Shown here: positions 53,782 through 64,000 of the stretch, in pieces
Layout of the letters: the number at the start of each line of letters is the position of its first letter
How positions within the stretch are numbered: the stretch's first letter is position 1
Assembly (NCBI RefSeq): GCF_004001245.1
Contig: NZ_AP018724.1
Location: forward strand, 2,720,501 to 2,784,500
DNA: 64,000 nucleotides
DNA from: Sulfurivermis fontis
GTDB taxonomy: Bacteria; Pseudomonadota; Gammaproteobacteria; Thiohalomonadales; Thiohalomonadaceae
Reading direction: 5' to 3'
Translations under genes and position numbers: made by a program
Notes under the pieces: generated by a model
Databases searched by the model: none
What the model saw: the letters and a program-made list of their open reading frames with translations, nothing else
What the model was told of the DNA's origin: nothing

Positions 53782-54138
53782 TCAGGGTTTGCTGCCGCGC
53801 TCGATGATGATGCCGACGTCGCCGGCGTAGCGCACCGCCCCTTTCTTGTTGAGGCGCACGCGCACCCAGGAGACGTTGAATTCGCTGAGGATGATCTCGG
53901 CCACGCGTTCGGTGAGTGTTTCCACCAGCTGGAACTGGCTGTCGCCGACGAACTGGATCAGGCGCTTGGCCACCGCCTTGTAGTTGAGGGTGTCGTCGAT
54001 GCTGTCGCTGGCCGCCGCCTTGCGGATGTCGGTGGCCATCTCCAGGTCCAGGCTCACGGTCTGCCTGATGCGCCGCTCCCAGTCGTAGATGCCGATGACG
54101 GTGTCGATCTTGAGGTCATTGAGGTAGATGATGTCCAT
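53782..54138 (-). CDS. folB: Dihydroneopterin aldolase FolB
   Basis: A 118-residue aldolase that splits dihydroneopterin. DIIYLNDLKIDTVIGIYDWE at the start holds the conserved region, and the catalytic-area lysine lies in RLNKKGAVRYAGDVG. It is directly followed by folK. Before the ATG is a purine-rich repeat (AAGGTACAAGG, AGATACAAGG) resembling the other heptad elements. Confidence 0.95.
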   Translation of the reverse strand: MDIIYLNDLKIDTVIGIYDWERRIRQTVSLDLEMATDIRKAAASDSIDDTLNYKAVAKRLIQFVGDSQFQLVETLTERVAEIILSEFNVSWVRVRLNKKGAVRYAGDVGIIIERGSKP

Positions 54139-54224
54139 GGGCAGGAAAGGTACAAGGGAAAAGGTAAAAGATACAAGGTCGGACTTATGGTAGATTTTGC
54201 TCCCCTTGAATCCGGTTCGTCCCC

Positions 54225-54818
54225 ATGAACACTATCGACATTGCACTGTTCGCCGGCGCCTACCTGCTCGGCTCGCTGTCCACCGCCATCATCCTGTGCC
54301 GCCTGCTCGGCCTGCCCGACCCGCGTACCCAGGGCTCGGGCAACCCCGGCGCCACCAATGTGCTGCGCTTCGGCGGCAAGAAGCTGGCGGCGCTGACCCT
54401 GCTGGGCGATATGGCGAAGGGCCTGATCCCGGTGCTCATCGCCCGCACCCTCACCGCCGACCCGGTGGTGCTCGCCGCCGTGGCCATGGCCGCCTTCCTG
54501 GGTCATCTCTATCCGCTGTTCTTCGGTTTCAAGGGCGGCAAGGGCGTCGCCACCGCCGTGGGCGTGCTGTTCGGCCTGGCCTGGCCGGTGGCGCTGGCGG
54601 CGATCCTCACCTGGCTGGTGATGGCCGCGCTGTTTCGCATTTCCTCCCTCTCGGCGCTCACCGCCGCGGTGCTGGCGCCGGCCTATATGGTCTGGCTGGA
54701 CGGGCGCGCGGCCTTCATCGCCATGACCGCGGTGATGAGCCTGTTCCTGCTCTGGCGCCACCGCGCCAATATCCAGCGCCTGCTGGCCGGGGAAGAGAAG
54801 AAGATCGGCAAGAAATGA
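54225..54818 (+). CDS. plsY: Acyl-phosphate glycerol-3-phosphate acyltransferase PlsY
   Basis: A 197-residue membrane enzyme that makes lysophosphatidic acid. The three family motifs are GSGNPGATNVLRFGGKK, FLGHLYPLFFGFKGGKGVAT and an ALFRISSLSALTAA region. Five helices. It is divergent from folB and ends five bases from the convergent tsaD end. Confidence 0.94.
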   Translation: MNTIDIALFAGAYLLGSLSTAIILCRLLGLPDPRTQGSGNPGATNVLRFGGKKLAALTLLGDMAKGLIPVLIARTLTADPVVLAAVAMAAFLGHLYPLFFGFKGGKGVATAVGVLFGLAWPVALAAILTWLVMAALFRISSLSALTAAVLAPAYMVWLDGRAAFIAMTAVMSLFLLWRHRANIQRLLAGEEKKIGKK

Positions 54819-54822
54819 CCCG

Positions 54823-55845
54823 CTAACGCGGCGCCGGCAGGGTTTCCATCGGCCAGCGCGGCTGGGCGCGGATCGCCAGCGGCTCGTGCTGGCCGGCGTG
54901 CAACCGCACATACCCGGCATAGGCGATCATCGCGCCGTTGTCGGTGCAGAATTCCGGCCGCGGGTAGTACACCCTGGCCCCCTCTTCGGCGGCGATCTCC
55001 GCCAGTTTGCTGCGCAACCGGCGGTTGGCGCTGACGCCGCCGGCCATCACCAACCGCTTCAGCCCGGTCTGCTTCAATACGCGTCGGCACTTGATGGCCA
55101 GGGTGTCCACCACGGCATCCTCGAAGGCGCGGGCGATGTCGGCAGAGGCCTCCAGACCATGCTGCTGCAGGGTGGTGAGGGCATAGGTCTTGAGGCCGGA
55201 GAAGCTGAAGTCGAGGCCGGGCCGGTCGGTCATCGGCCGCGGGAAGGCAAAGCGCTGCGGGTCGCCCTGCTGCGCCAGTTGCGCCAGGGCCGGCCCGCCG
55301 GGGTAGCCCAGACCGAGCAGCTTGGCGGTCTTGTCGAAGGCCTCGCCGGCCGCGTCGTCCAGCGATTCGCCCAGCAGGGTATAGCGTCCGACGCCGTCCA
55401 CCCGCACCAGTTGGGTGTGGCCGCCGGACACCAGCAGGGCGGCAAAGGGGAATTCGGGCGGCTCCGCCTCCAGCATCGGCGCCAGCAGGTGCCCTTCCAT
55501 ATGGTGTACGCCGACGGCGGGCACCCCCCAGGCGAAGGCCAGGCTGCGGCCGACGCTGGCGCCCACCAGCAGGGCGCCGATCAGCCCGGGCCCGGCGGTG
55601 TAGGCCACGCCGTCGATATCGGCCCGCGTCACCCCGGCCTGGCTCAGACACTGCTCCAGCAGGGGCAGCACCCGGCGCACATGGTCGCGGGAGGCCAGCT
55701 CCGGCACCACGCCGCCGTATTCAGCGTGCAACTGCACCTGGCTGTGCAGGACGTGCGCCAGCAGACCACGCTCGCCGTGATACAGGGCGACGCCGGTTTC
55801 ATCGCAGGAGGTTTCGATGCCGAGGACGAGCAGTGGGGCGGACAT
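54823..55845 (-). CDS. tsaD: tRNA N6-adenosine threonylcarbamoyltransferase TsaD
   Basis: A 340-residue enzyme of t6A37 synthesis. [15 protein letters not shown], the metal motif [21 protein letters not shown] and [13 protein letters not shown] are all clear. The ATG at 55845 gives the usual length; the longer frame to 55896 would enter the rpsU promoter area. Adjacent to and divergent from rpsU, as in many proteobacteria. Confidence 0.95.
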   Translation of the reverse strand: MSAPLLVLGIETSCDETGVALYHGERGLLAHVLHSQVQLHAEYGGVVPELASRDHVRRVLPLLEQCLSQAGVTRADIDGVAYTAGPGLIGALLVGASVGRSLAFAWGVPAVGVHHMEGHLLAPMLEAEPPEFPFAALLVSGGHTQLVRVDGVGRYTLLGESLDDAAGEAFDKTAKLLGLGYPGGPALAQLAQQGDPQRFAFPRPMTDRPGLDFSFSGLKTYALTTLQQHGLEASADIARAFEDAVVDTLAIKCRRVLKQTGLKRLVMAGGVSANRRLRSKLAEIAAEEGARVYYPRPEFCTDNGAMIAYAGYVRLHAGQHEPLAIRAQPRWPMETLPAPR

Positions 55846-55890
55846 AAGGGCGCATTGTCCGGACCCCGCCCCTTCGCCGCAAGGCCCCCT

Positions 55891-55919
55891 TTGCATTTTG
55901 GCCGGGGGATCATTAGAAT
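55891..55919 (+). promoter_or_regulatory. Sigma-70 promoter of rpsU
   Basis: TTGCAT at 55891-55896 and TAGAAT at 55914-55919 with a 17-base spacer, about 58 bases before the rpsU start. Good match to the consensus. Confidence 0.75.
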
Positions 55920-55976
55920 TGCGCGTTCACTGTATCCCGGCCGCCCCGCGGCCTTTATTTCGAGGTAGGAAGTTTC

Positions 55977-56192
55977 ATGCCGTCTGTCCGCGTCAAAGAG
56001 AACGAGCCGTTCGATTTTGCCCTGCGTCGCTTCAAGCGCAGCTGTGAGAAGGCCGGTATCCTGGCCGAGGTGCGCGAGCGCCAGCACTACGAGAAGCCGA
56101 CCTCCATCCGCAAGCGCCAGAAGGCTGCCGCGGTGAAGCGCCAGCAGAAGAAGGTGCAGCGTCAGCAGTCCCGTCTGGTTCGCCTGTACTAA
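55977..56192 (+). CDS. rpsU: 30S ribosomal protein bS21
   Basis: A 71-residue basic protein ([20 protein letters not shown], then [18 protein letters not shown]), identical in size to E. coli S21. It heads the macromolecular synthesis operon rpsU-yqeY-dnaG-rpoD. AGGTAGGA precedes the ATG. Confidence 0.97.
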   Translation: MPSVRVKENEPFDFALRRFKRSCEKAGILAEVRERQHYEKPTSIRKRQKAAAVKRQQKKVQRQQSRLVRLY

Positions 56193-56230
56193 GACTCCGC
56201 CGACCTTTTCCACCCGAGGCCCTTCGCGGC

Positions 56231-56686
56231 ATGAGCCAGGAATCCCTCAAGCAGCGCATCGACGCCGACATGAAGGAGGCGATGCGCGCCAAGGACAAGG
56301 AGCGCCTCGGCACCATTCGGCTGATCCTCGCCGCCATCAAGCAGCGCGAGGTGGACGAGCGCATCACCCTGGACGATACCCAGGTGCTGACCGTGCTGGA
56401 AAAAATGGTCAAGCAGCGCCGCGACTCCATCAGCCAGTTCGAGGCCGCCGGCCGCACCGATCTGGCCGGCAAGGAGAAGGCCGAGCTGGACCTGATCCAG
56501 ACCTACATGCCGGCCCAGCTCTCCGAGGCCGAGATCGATGCCATCATCGAACAGACCATCGCCGCCACCGGCGCCACCTCAGCCAAGGACATGGGCAAGG
56601 TGATGGGGCCGCTCAAGGCCCAGTTGCAAGGCCGCGCCGACATGGGCGCCGTCAGCGCCCGCCTCAAGGTCCGGCTCTCCGCCTGA
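56231..56686 (+). CDS. GatB/YqeY domain protein
   Basis: A 151-residue protein typical of YqeY: LKQRIDADMKEAMRAKDKER, RLGTIRLILAAIKQREVD and KDMGKVMGPLKAQLQGRADM. It shares the tail domain of the GatB amidotransferase subunit and probably binds tRNA. It stands between rpsU and dnaG, as is common. Confidence 0.93.
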   Translation: MSQESLKQRIDADMKEAMRAKDKERLGTIRLILAAIKQREVDERITLDDTQVLTVLEKMVKQRRDSISQFEAAGRTDLAGKEKAELDLIQTYMPAQLSEAEIDAIIEQTIAATGATSAKDMGKVMGPLKAQLQGRADMGAVSARLKVRLSA

Positions 56687-56752
56687 GTTTCCCGGCGTTT
56701 TCCCCTAGGGCGGAAGATGCCGTGTTTCTTTTAACCTCCTAGAATAAGGCCC

Positions 56753-58522
56753 ATGGCCGGCCGCATTCCCCAGCAATTCATCGACGAGCTGATCAGCCGC
56801 GTCGATATCGTCGATGTCATCGACGCGCGCGTGCCGCTGAAGAAAAAGGGCCGCGAGCACGTCGCCTGCTGCCCGTTCCACAACGAAAAAACCCCCTCCT
56901 TTACCGTCAGCCAGAGCAAACAGTTCTATCACTGCTTCGGCTGCGGCGCCCACGGCACCGCCCTCGGCTTCCTCATGGAATACGAACACCTCGACTTCGT
57001 CGAGGCGGTGGAAAAGCTGGCCGCCGGCATCGGCCTCACGGTGCCGCGTGAAGGCGGCGACAGTGCGCCGCGCGGCCCCTCGCCACAGCCGCTGTATGAG
57101 CTGATGGAAAAGAGCGTACAGTTCTACCAGCAGCAACTGCGCCGCCATCCGCAGCGCCAGCGCGCCGTCGACTACCTGAAAAAGCGCGGCCTGTCCGGCG
57201 AGATCGCCGCCGCCTTCGGCATCGGCTACGCCCCCGACGGCTGGGACAACCTGCTCCAGGCGCTGGGCACCGACAAAGAACAGCAGGACCGCCTGCTCAC
57301 CGTGGGCATGCTGATCGAAAAGGACAACGGTAGCCGCTACGACCGCTTCCGCGACCGCATCATGTTCCCCATCCGCGACTACCGCGGCCGCGTCATCGCC
57401 TTCGGCGGCCGCATCCTGGACAAGGGCGAACCCAAGTACCTCAACTCGCCGGAGACCCCCATCTTCCACAAGGGCCGCGAACTGTATGGCCTGTTCGAGG
57501 CGAAGCAGGCCCTGCGCGAGATCCCGCGCCTGTTGGTGGTCGAGGGCTACATGGACGTGGTGGCCCTGGCCCAGTTCGGCATCCGCAACGCCGTCGCCAC
57601 CCTCGGCACCGCCGTCACCAAGGAGCACCTGGAGCGTCTGTTCCGCACCACTTCGGAAGTGGTGTTCTGTTTCGACGGCGACCGCGCCGGCCGCGATGCC
57701 GCCTGGCGTGGATTGGAAAATGCACTACCCTTGATGCGCGAAGGACATCAACTACACTTCATGTTCCTTCCGGAGGGGGAAGACCCGGACACCCTGGTGC
57801 GCAGTATCGGCCGGGATGGGTTTGAGCAGCGGATCGCGCAGGCACAACCGCTGTCGGAATATTTCTTCGAGCAGATGGGCAGGCAGGCCGATATCACCCG
57901 GCTGGACGGGCGGGCGCGGCTGGTGGAACTCTGCCGGCCGTATCTGTCGAAATTACCCCCGGGGGTCTACCGTCACCTGATGCTGGATCGCCTGGCGCAG
58001 CTGGCGCACATGGAGCGGGATGCCCTGGAGCGCATGCTGGGCGGTGAAGCGCCAAGTGTGATTGCAGCGCGACCGGCCGCCGCCGTTAGGCCTGCCAGGC
58101 CGCCCGCTGCCCCCCGGCAACAACCCTCGCTGGTGCGTAGCGCCATCCGCCTGTTGCTGCAACGGCCGGCCCTGGCACAGCTGGTGGGGGAACCGCAGCG
58201 GCTGGTCGGTCTGCAACTGCCGGGGACGCCGCTGCTGGTGGAAATGCTTGAACTGCTCAAACAGCACCCGCATTTAACCACAGGAGCCTTGTTGGAACAC
58301 TGGCGCGGAAGTGACCAGGGCAAGCATCTGTTTGCCCTGGCGCAGCGCGACATGCTGCTGTCGCCGGAGCAGGACAACCTGGAACAGGAGTTCAGCGACA
58401 CCGTCGCCCGCCTGCTCCAGCAGCTGCGCCGGCAACGCCGGCTGGAGCTGGAGCAACGCTTCGGCTCACTCAGTCAGGCAGAAAAAGACGAGTACTGTCA
58501 ATTAGTTAAAGGTAACAACTAG
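56753..58522 (+). CDS. dnaG: DNA primase DnaG
   Basis: A 589-residue primase. The zinc site is C40, H43, C61 and C64 (CPFHNEKTPSF and CFGCGAHG). The TOPRIM core has LLVVEGYMDVVALAQFG with the catalytic glutamate, and CFDGDRAGRDAAWR. The C-terminal helicase-interaction domain (about 450-589) is more variable. It makes primers for replication forks. Confidence 0.96.
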   Translation: MAGRIPQQFIDELISRVDIVDVIDARVPLKKKGREHVACCPFHNEKTPSFTVSQSKQFYHCFGCGAHGTALGFLMEYEHLDFVEAVEKLAAGIGLTVPREGGDSAPRGPSPQPLYELMEKSVQFYQQQLRRHPQRQRAVDYLKKRGLSGEIAAAFGIGYAPDGWDNLLQALGTDKEQQDRLLTVGMLIEKDNGSRYDRFRDRIMFPIRDYRGRVIAFGGRILDKGEPKYLNSPETPIFHKGRELYGLFEAKQALREIPRLLVVEGYMDVVALAQFGIRNAVATLGTAVTKEHLERLFRTTSEVVFCFDGDRAGRDAAWRGLENALPLMREGHQLHFMFLPEGEDPDTLVRSIGRDGFEQRIAQAQPLSEYFFEQMGRQADITRLDGRARLVELCRPYLSKLPPGVYRHLMLDRLAQLAHMERDALERMLGGEAPSVIAARPAAAVRPARPPAAPRQQPSLVRSAIRLLLQRPALAQLVGEPQRLVGLQLPGTPLLVEMLELLKQHPHLTTGALLEHWRGSDQGKHLFALAQRDMLLSPEQDNLEQEFSDTVARLLQQLRRQRRLELEQRFGSLSQAEKDEYCQLVKGNN

Positions 58523-58551
58523 CGTGGACCCGGATGTCGGCCCGGGCTGCT

Positions 58552-58579
58552 TTGGAGCTAGCCGGCTATAGTATATAAT
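58552..58579 (+). promoter_or_regulatory. Possible internal promoter of rpoD
   Basis: TATAAT at 58574-58579 with TTGGAG at 58552-58557 (16-base spacer), 65 bases before rpoD. The -10 is perfect; the -35 is weak. Extra promoters at this place are known for rpoD in other proteobacteria. Confidence 0.6.
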
Positions 58580-58643
58580 CACGCGATTTTTCGCTTCATT
58601 CTGCCCTCAAGGATGGGGCGTACAGTATGCAGGTAACACCGAG

Positions 58644-60500
<1,857 letters not shown>

Positions 60501-60527
60501 TCAAAGGCCCGCTGCTGGGTATACTAG

Positions 60528-60557
60528 GCGCGCCCGGAGGGTCACCTTCGGGCGCGC
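60528..60557 (+). terminator. Strong hairpin between rpoD and tRNA-Ile2
   Basis: GCGCGCCCGGAGG, loop GTCA, CCTTCGGGCGCGC: 13 paired bases with one G-T. The tail (TGCGTTTCC) is only moderately T-rich. It ends ten bases before the tRNA, so it may end rpoD transcripts or mark the 5' processing of the tRNA. TATACT just before it could be a tRNA promoter. Confidence 0.65.
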
Positions 60558-60567
60558 TGCGTTTCCG

Positions 60568-60644
60568 GGGCCTATAGCTCAATTGGTTAGAGCAGAGGAC
60601 TCATAATCCTTTGGTTCCAGGTTCAAGTCCTGGTGGGCCCACCA
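60568..60644 (+). tRNA. tRNA-Ile2 (anticodon CAT, lysidine type)
   Basis: A 77-base cloverleaf with acceptor GGGCCTA/TGGGCCC, discriminator A and encoded CCA end. The anticodon CAT is at 60602-60604 within ACTCATAAT, the loop of E. coli tRNA-Ile2 rather than tRNA-Met. TilS would change C34 to lysidine so that it reads AUA. A tRNA-Met call by simple anticodon reading would be misleading. Confidence 0.9.
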
Positions 60645-60651
60645 CACAAAA

Positions 60652-60679
60652 CGGGGGGCATAAGCCCCCCGCTTTCTCC
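60652..60679 (+). terminator. Terminator after tRNA-Ile2
   Basis: CGGGGGGC, loop ATAA, GCCCCCCG, then CTTTCTCC: a perfect 8-bp stem, seven bases after the CCA end. Confidence 0.75.
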
Positions 60680-60699
60680 TCCCGCACCAGCGGTCAGCG

Positions 60700-61512
60700 T
60701 TACTGAAAGCCCCACACTGGCGCCAGCAATTCTCCCAGCCCTTCATAGTCAGCCGGATAGGCCGGTATGAATTTCTCCTTTTTGAATACCTCCAGCAAGG
60801 GAGCCGCCACCTTGTTGCCCTCCTCGCTGATCAGCGCCGCAGCAATCTTTTCACGTAATTCCGGCTCAATGTCCGCAGCGACCGAGAAGGTCCGTTCCGG
60901 ATGTTTGCGGTAAGCATGCGCAATCAGCCGCAGGCCGGTCTGATCCTGCTTTGCCCACACCTGATCGCGCAGCACCGCGGCATCGCCACGGCCGCTCTTG
61001 AGGCATTCGTTGATTTCCTTGAAACCCTCCACACGCAACAGCACCGGTTGCCGAGCCGGATTGCGGAAATAATTGAGAAAATCCATGGTCAACATGTTGG
61101 GCGAACTGAAGGCACACACATTGCGGCCAATCAGGTCATCCAACTGGCGAATATTGCTGTCTTCGCGCACCGCCACCACGATGCTGATGGCCCCGGGCAG
61201 GCGGGCTATCGGTATGGCACCCTGGCGCTCCATACGCCACGCGGTATAGTGAGGACCGTCGAATACCATGTCATAGGCATTCTGCAGGGTACCGTTGTTG
61301 TATTCGAGATAGTTCCGGGCCGGCTTGATGACAAACTGCTTGCCGGTGACCTGGCTCAGGTAATTGATTAATGGCGTGTAAAGCTTGATGGTTTGCTCGG
61401 GTGTCTGGGTCGGCGCCGTGGAAAACACGATTTCATCCTTGGCAAGTACCGCACTGGCCAAGCAACACCCCAGGACGATTCCCAGTCCCTTGCGCATCCA
61501 TTGATGGAGCAT
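60700..61512 (-). CDS. PhnD-like phosphate/phosphonate-type periplasmic binding protein
   Basis: A 270-residue exported protein (GIVLGCCLASAVLA signal) of the PhnD/SsuA/transferrin type: IVFSTAPTQTPEQTIKLYTP, MVFDGPHYTAWRME and GDAAVLRDQVWAK. No ABC permease or ATPase is adjacent, so it may be a sensor or an orphan binding protein. GGAGG precedes the ATG by six or seven bases. Confidence 0.8.
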   Translation of the reverse strand: MLHQWMRKGLGIVLGCCLASAVLAKDEIVFSTAPTQTPEQTIKLYTPLINYLSQVTGKQFVIKPARNYLEYNNGTLQNAYDMVFDGPHYTAWRMERQGAIPIARLPGAISIVVAVREDSNIRQLDDLIGRNVCAFSSPNMLTMDFLNYFRNPARQPVLLRVEGFKEINECLKSGRGDAAVLRDQVWAKQDQTGLRLIAHAYRKHPERTFSVAADIEPELREKIAAALISEEGNKVAAPLLEVFKKEKFIPAYPADYEGLGELLAPVWGFQ

Positions 61513-61620
61513 TCTTTCCCTCCCGCTCTATGGCTTTGTTTTTGTTGTAACCCATATTGCAAGGCAATGATACTCCTTGACAAGATGTTCTCGACCCGGC
61601 TTTTCGGCTAATCTTCTCCC

Positions 61621-62697
61621 ATGCCATGGAAATCTCCCCTCATGCGCCGTCCCCTGCCCCTCCTGTTTCTCATCGCCGCCACCCTGACCGCCGGATGCTC
61701 CGGCGAAGACAAACCTGCCAATGCCAGCAGGGCCAACAGTCCGGACCATATGGTGGAAACAGCGCTGGTGCGCAGCGAAGAGATTGCCGCCACCGCCACC
61801 CGCACCGGCTCGCTGCGCGCCCAGCGCGAGATACAGATTCTGTCCCAGGAGGAGGGGCGCATCGTCGCCTTGCCCTACTTTGCCGGTGATGCCGTCCGTC
61901 AGGGCGATTTGCTCCTGCAACTGGACGACACCTTGCTGACAGCCGAGCTGCGCAAGAGCGAGGCGCAGCGCCGTCAGATGGAGCTGGATCTCGGGCGGCT
62001 GGAACGCCTCAGCCGCAATCATCTCATCAGCGACGAGGAACTGGCCCGTGCCCGTACGGCTCTGGATATCGCCCTTGCCGAAGAACAACTGCTGCGCACC
62101 CGCCTCGGCTACACGCGGATCAGCGCGCCCTTTGCCGGCGTGATCAGCGAACGCCGTGCAGAGCCCGGCGACATCGTGCCCAAATTCACCCATGTGCTGA
62201 CCCTCACCGATCTCGACTCGTTGGTGACCACCACCAGTGTCTCGGAGTTGCTGCTACCGTTCCTGGCAGTAGGTGATGCGGTGAGCATCCATATCGATGC
62301 GCTCGGCACCGCCCCCCATCCGGGGCGCATCCTGCGCATCCACCCCTCCATTGATGCCAGCACACGCCAGGGAGTGGTGGAAGTGGCGCTGGATCCTGTG
62401 CCGGCCGCGGCGCGGCCGGGGCAGCTATGCCGCATCCTGTTTACCGGGCATCCGCAGGTGCGTCGGGTCATCCCCTTCTCCGCCCTGCGCCGTGACAACA
62501 GCGGCGAATTTGTCTTTACCCTCGACGCCGACGACAAGGTACAACGCCATGCCGTGGTCAGTGGCATGCACCTGGGTGAAGATATCGAGCTGTTGTCCGG
62601 CCCCGATACCGGCACCCGCGTCGTCACCAAGGGCTTCCTCGGCCTGCTACCGGGCCGCAAGGTCAAAAGCGTCAACGCCATGCCAGCCACCTCATGA
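61621..62697 (+). CDS. RND efflux periplasmic adaptor lipoprotein
   Basis: A 358-residue membrane-fusion protein. A lipoprotein signal ends LTAGCSG (lipid on the cysteine). The biotinyl-lipoyl-like parts (EEGRIVALPYFAGDAVRQGD and YTRISAPFAGVISERRAEPG) frame a helical hairpin. The next gene, the pump, overlaps by four bases (ATGA). Start ATG at 61621; 61642 is an alternative. Substrate unknown. Confidence 0.88.
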   Translation: MPWKSPLMRRPLPLLFLIAATLTAGCSGEDKPANASRANSPDHMVETALVRSEEIAATATRTGSLRAQREIQILSQEEGRIVALPYFAGDAVRQGDLLLQLDDTLLTAELRKSEAQRRQMELDLGRLERLSRNHLISDEELARARTALDIALAEEQLLRTRLGYTRISAPFAGVISERRAEPGDIVPKFTHVLTLTDLDSLVTTTSVSELLLPFLAVGDAVSIHIDALGTAPHPGRILRIHPSIDASTRQGVVEVALDPVPAAARPGQLCRILFTGHPQVRRVIPFSALRRDNSGEFVFTLDADDKVQRHAVVSGMHLGEDIELLSGPDTGTRVVTKGFLGLLPGRKVKSVNAMPATS

Positions 62698-64000
62698 GCA
62701 GAACCACTACGCATGGCGGTCTTGCCGCCTGGTCCATCCAGCATCCCATTGGCGTCAGCATGCTGGCCTTGACGGTGGTGGTACTGGGCTTCTTCGCCCT
62801 CGGCCGCCTCGCCGTCGACCTCCTGCCGCAAATCATCTATCCGGAAATTCAGGTGCGGGTTCTCGATCCCGGCGTTCCGGCCAACATCATGGAAGACCGC
62901 ATCACCCGCCAGCTTGAGGAACAGCTGGCGATCACGGAAGACGCCATCGGCGTGCAATCGCGCACCAACGAAGGCAGCAGCTCGGTGGAGCTGATGTTCG
63001 ACTATGGCAAGGACATCGACATCGCACTGCGCGACGCCAGCACACGACTGGATCGTGCCAAGCGCTTCCTCCCTACCACGATCGACCCGCCCATCATTTT
63101 CAAGCGTGACCCTTCGCAGATACCGGTAGCGGAATTCATCGTCAGTTCAACGACGCTAGATCCAGTCAAATTACGCGACTGGGTAGACTATGACTTTGCC
63201 AAGCAGTTCCTCAACCTCCCCGGCGTGGCAGCCGTGGAGGTCGGCGGTGGTCTGGTACGGGAAATCCACCTGCTGCCGGATCAGGAGCGTCTGGCCGCCA
63301 GTGGCCTTTCCCTGAACGACGTCATCACTGCATTGCAACGCGGCAACGTGGAACTGCCGGCCGGGCGCCTTACCATGGAGCGGCGCGAGCTCGGTGGACG
63401 CACGGCGGCACGCCTTCAGAACGTGCAGGAGATCGCCGCTTTGCCCCTGCGCCTCAAGGATGGCACCACCATTCGCCTCGATGAGGTCATGCAGGTACTG
63501 GATACCCATAGCGATGAACGCATCAAGGTGCGCCTCAATGGCACGCCCGGCGTGAAAATTTCCATTCAGAAACAGCCAACGGCCAATACCGTCGCCGTGG
63601 TCGATGCCGTGAAAGAGCGCATGGCCTGGCTGCGCCAGAATAAACTGCTGCTGCAGGATGCCGAAATCTTCAATGTCGACGACCAATCCATCTATGTGCG
63701 CAATGCCCTCAACAGCGCCACCCAGGCCGCACTGTCAGGCACACTGCTGGCGATGGCGGTGGTGTACCTGTTCCTGGGCAACCTGCGCCGCACTCTGATC
63801 ATCGGCAGTGCCATCCCGCTCGCCATCATGGTGACCTTCGTGCTGATGGGACTCGGTGATCTGACCTTCAACATGATGACGCTGGGCGGTCTGGCACTCG
63901 GTGTAGGCATGCTGGTGGACAACACCATCGTGATGTTGGAAAACATTCAACGTCATCAGCGTGAAGGCAAGGCAGCGGTAGAGGCGGGTACCCAAGCCGC
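62694..64000 (+). CDS. RND efflux inner-membrane permease (partial, cut by window end)
   Basis: Translating from the ATG at 62694 gives 435 open codons with no stop before the window end. It begins THGGLAAWSIQHPIGVSMLA and includes the periplasmic porter domain. It then has LGGLALGVGMLVDNTIVMLE, where the aspartate in transmembrane helix 4 carries protons. The full protein should be about 1000 residues. It overlaps the adaptor stop (ATGA) and forms a tripartite pump with it and an outer-membrane channel not seen here. Confidence 0.9.
   Translation, partial: MSRTTTHGGLAAWSIQHPIGVSMLALTVVVLGFFALGRLAVDLLPQIIYPEIQVRVLDPGVPANIMEDRITRQLEEQLAITEDAIGVQSRTNEGSSSVELMFDYGKDIDIALRDASTRLDRAKRFLPTTIDPPIIFKRDPSQIPVAEFIVSSTTLDPVKLRDWVDYDFAKQFLNLPGVAAVEVGGGLVREIHLLPDQERLAASGLSLNDVITALQRGNVELPAGRLTMERRELGGRTAARLQNVQEIAALPLRLKDGTTIRLDEVMQVLDTHSDERIKVRLNGTPGVKISIQKQPTANTVAVVDAVKERMAWLRQNKLLLQDAEIFNVDDQSIYVRNALNSATQAALSGTLLAMAVVYLFLGNLRRTLIIGSAIPLAIMVTFVLMGLGDLTFNMMTLGGLALGVGMLVDNTIVMLENIQRHQREGKAAVEAGTQA

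Overview
The window is GC-rich, gene-dense DNA of a gammaproteobacterium. The rpsU-yqeY-dnaG-rpoD block, the napFDAGHBC gene order, an FNR/Anr-type operator and the housekeeping genes (cca, mtgA, folM, folK, folB, tsaD) support this. The metabolic genes point to a chemolithotrophic sulfur oxidizer that can reduce nitrate. Genus and species cannot be read from the window alone.

Layout. 0-4 kb: a glycosyltransferase cut by the window start, a ThDP-dependent acetolactate-synthase-like enzyme and NnrS. 4-6.8 kb: a 205-bp MITE, trmO, a complete ISL3 element and ppnP. 6.9-16.3 kb: the sulfur core. It holds a hemerythrin, a YkgJ-type protein and aprBA on the minus strand, and soeABC divergent on the plus strand. 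16.3-22.6 kb: an island of toxin-antitoxin genes (vapBC, AbrB-doc, a parE remnant), a phosphatase/kinase-fold fusion, an IS5-family element and a second ISL3 copy. 22.6-25.5 kb: a PilJ-N periplasmic sensor, sat and a divergent bacteriohemerythrin. 25.7-32 kb: napFDAGHBC behind a perfect FNR box, then moaA. 33-38 kb: an HDOD protein, a metal-uptake-like group without an ATPase, and a flavin-reductase-like protein. 38-42 kb: rtcB-archease, an Omp85 protein and a TauE/SafE permease. 42-53 kb: aldehyde dehydrogenase, an NDUFA9-like protein, cca, mtgA, uppP, methyltransferases, folM and a two-component pair. 53-64 kb: a second MITE copy, folKB, plsY, tsaD, the rpsU-rpoD block, tRNA-Ile2, a PhnD-like binding protein and an RND efflux pair cut by the window end.

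How it works together. Sulfite can be oxidized directly by membrane-bound SoeABC in the cytoplasm. It can also be oxidized through APS by AprBA, with Sat releasing sulfate and making ATP. The periplasmic nitrate reductase Nap can act as electron sink, and moaA feeds molybdenum cofactor to both NapA and SoeA. FolM, FolK and FolB are folate genes. TsaD makes t6A and TrmO methylates it.

The least expected content is structural. There are dispersed intergenic elements built of 7-bp repeats in inverted arms, including 12 perfect tandem heptamers just upstream of rtcB. There is a MITE that reads as a chain of six hairpins. The IS5 element and one MITE copy both sit at TTC-TAG stop codons. One hemerythrin has lost both histidines of one iron site. 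A CDKN3-like phosphatase is fused to a kinase-fold domain. Two genes that run off the window ends (1-1024 and 62694-64000) and a parE remnant without a start codon were found by direct translation.
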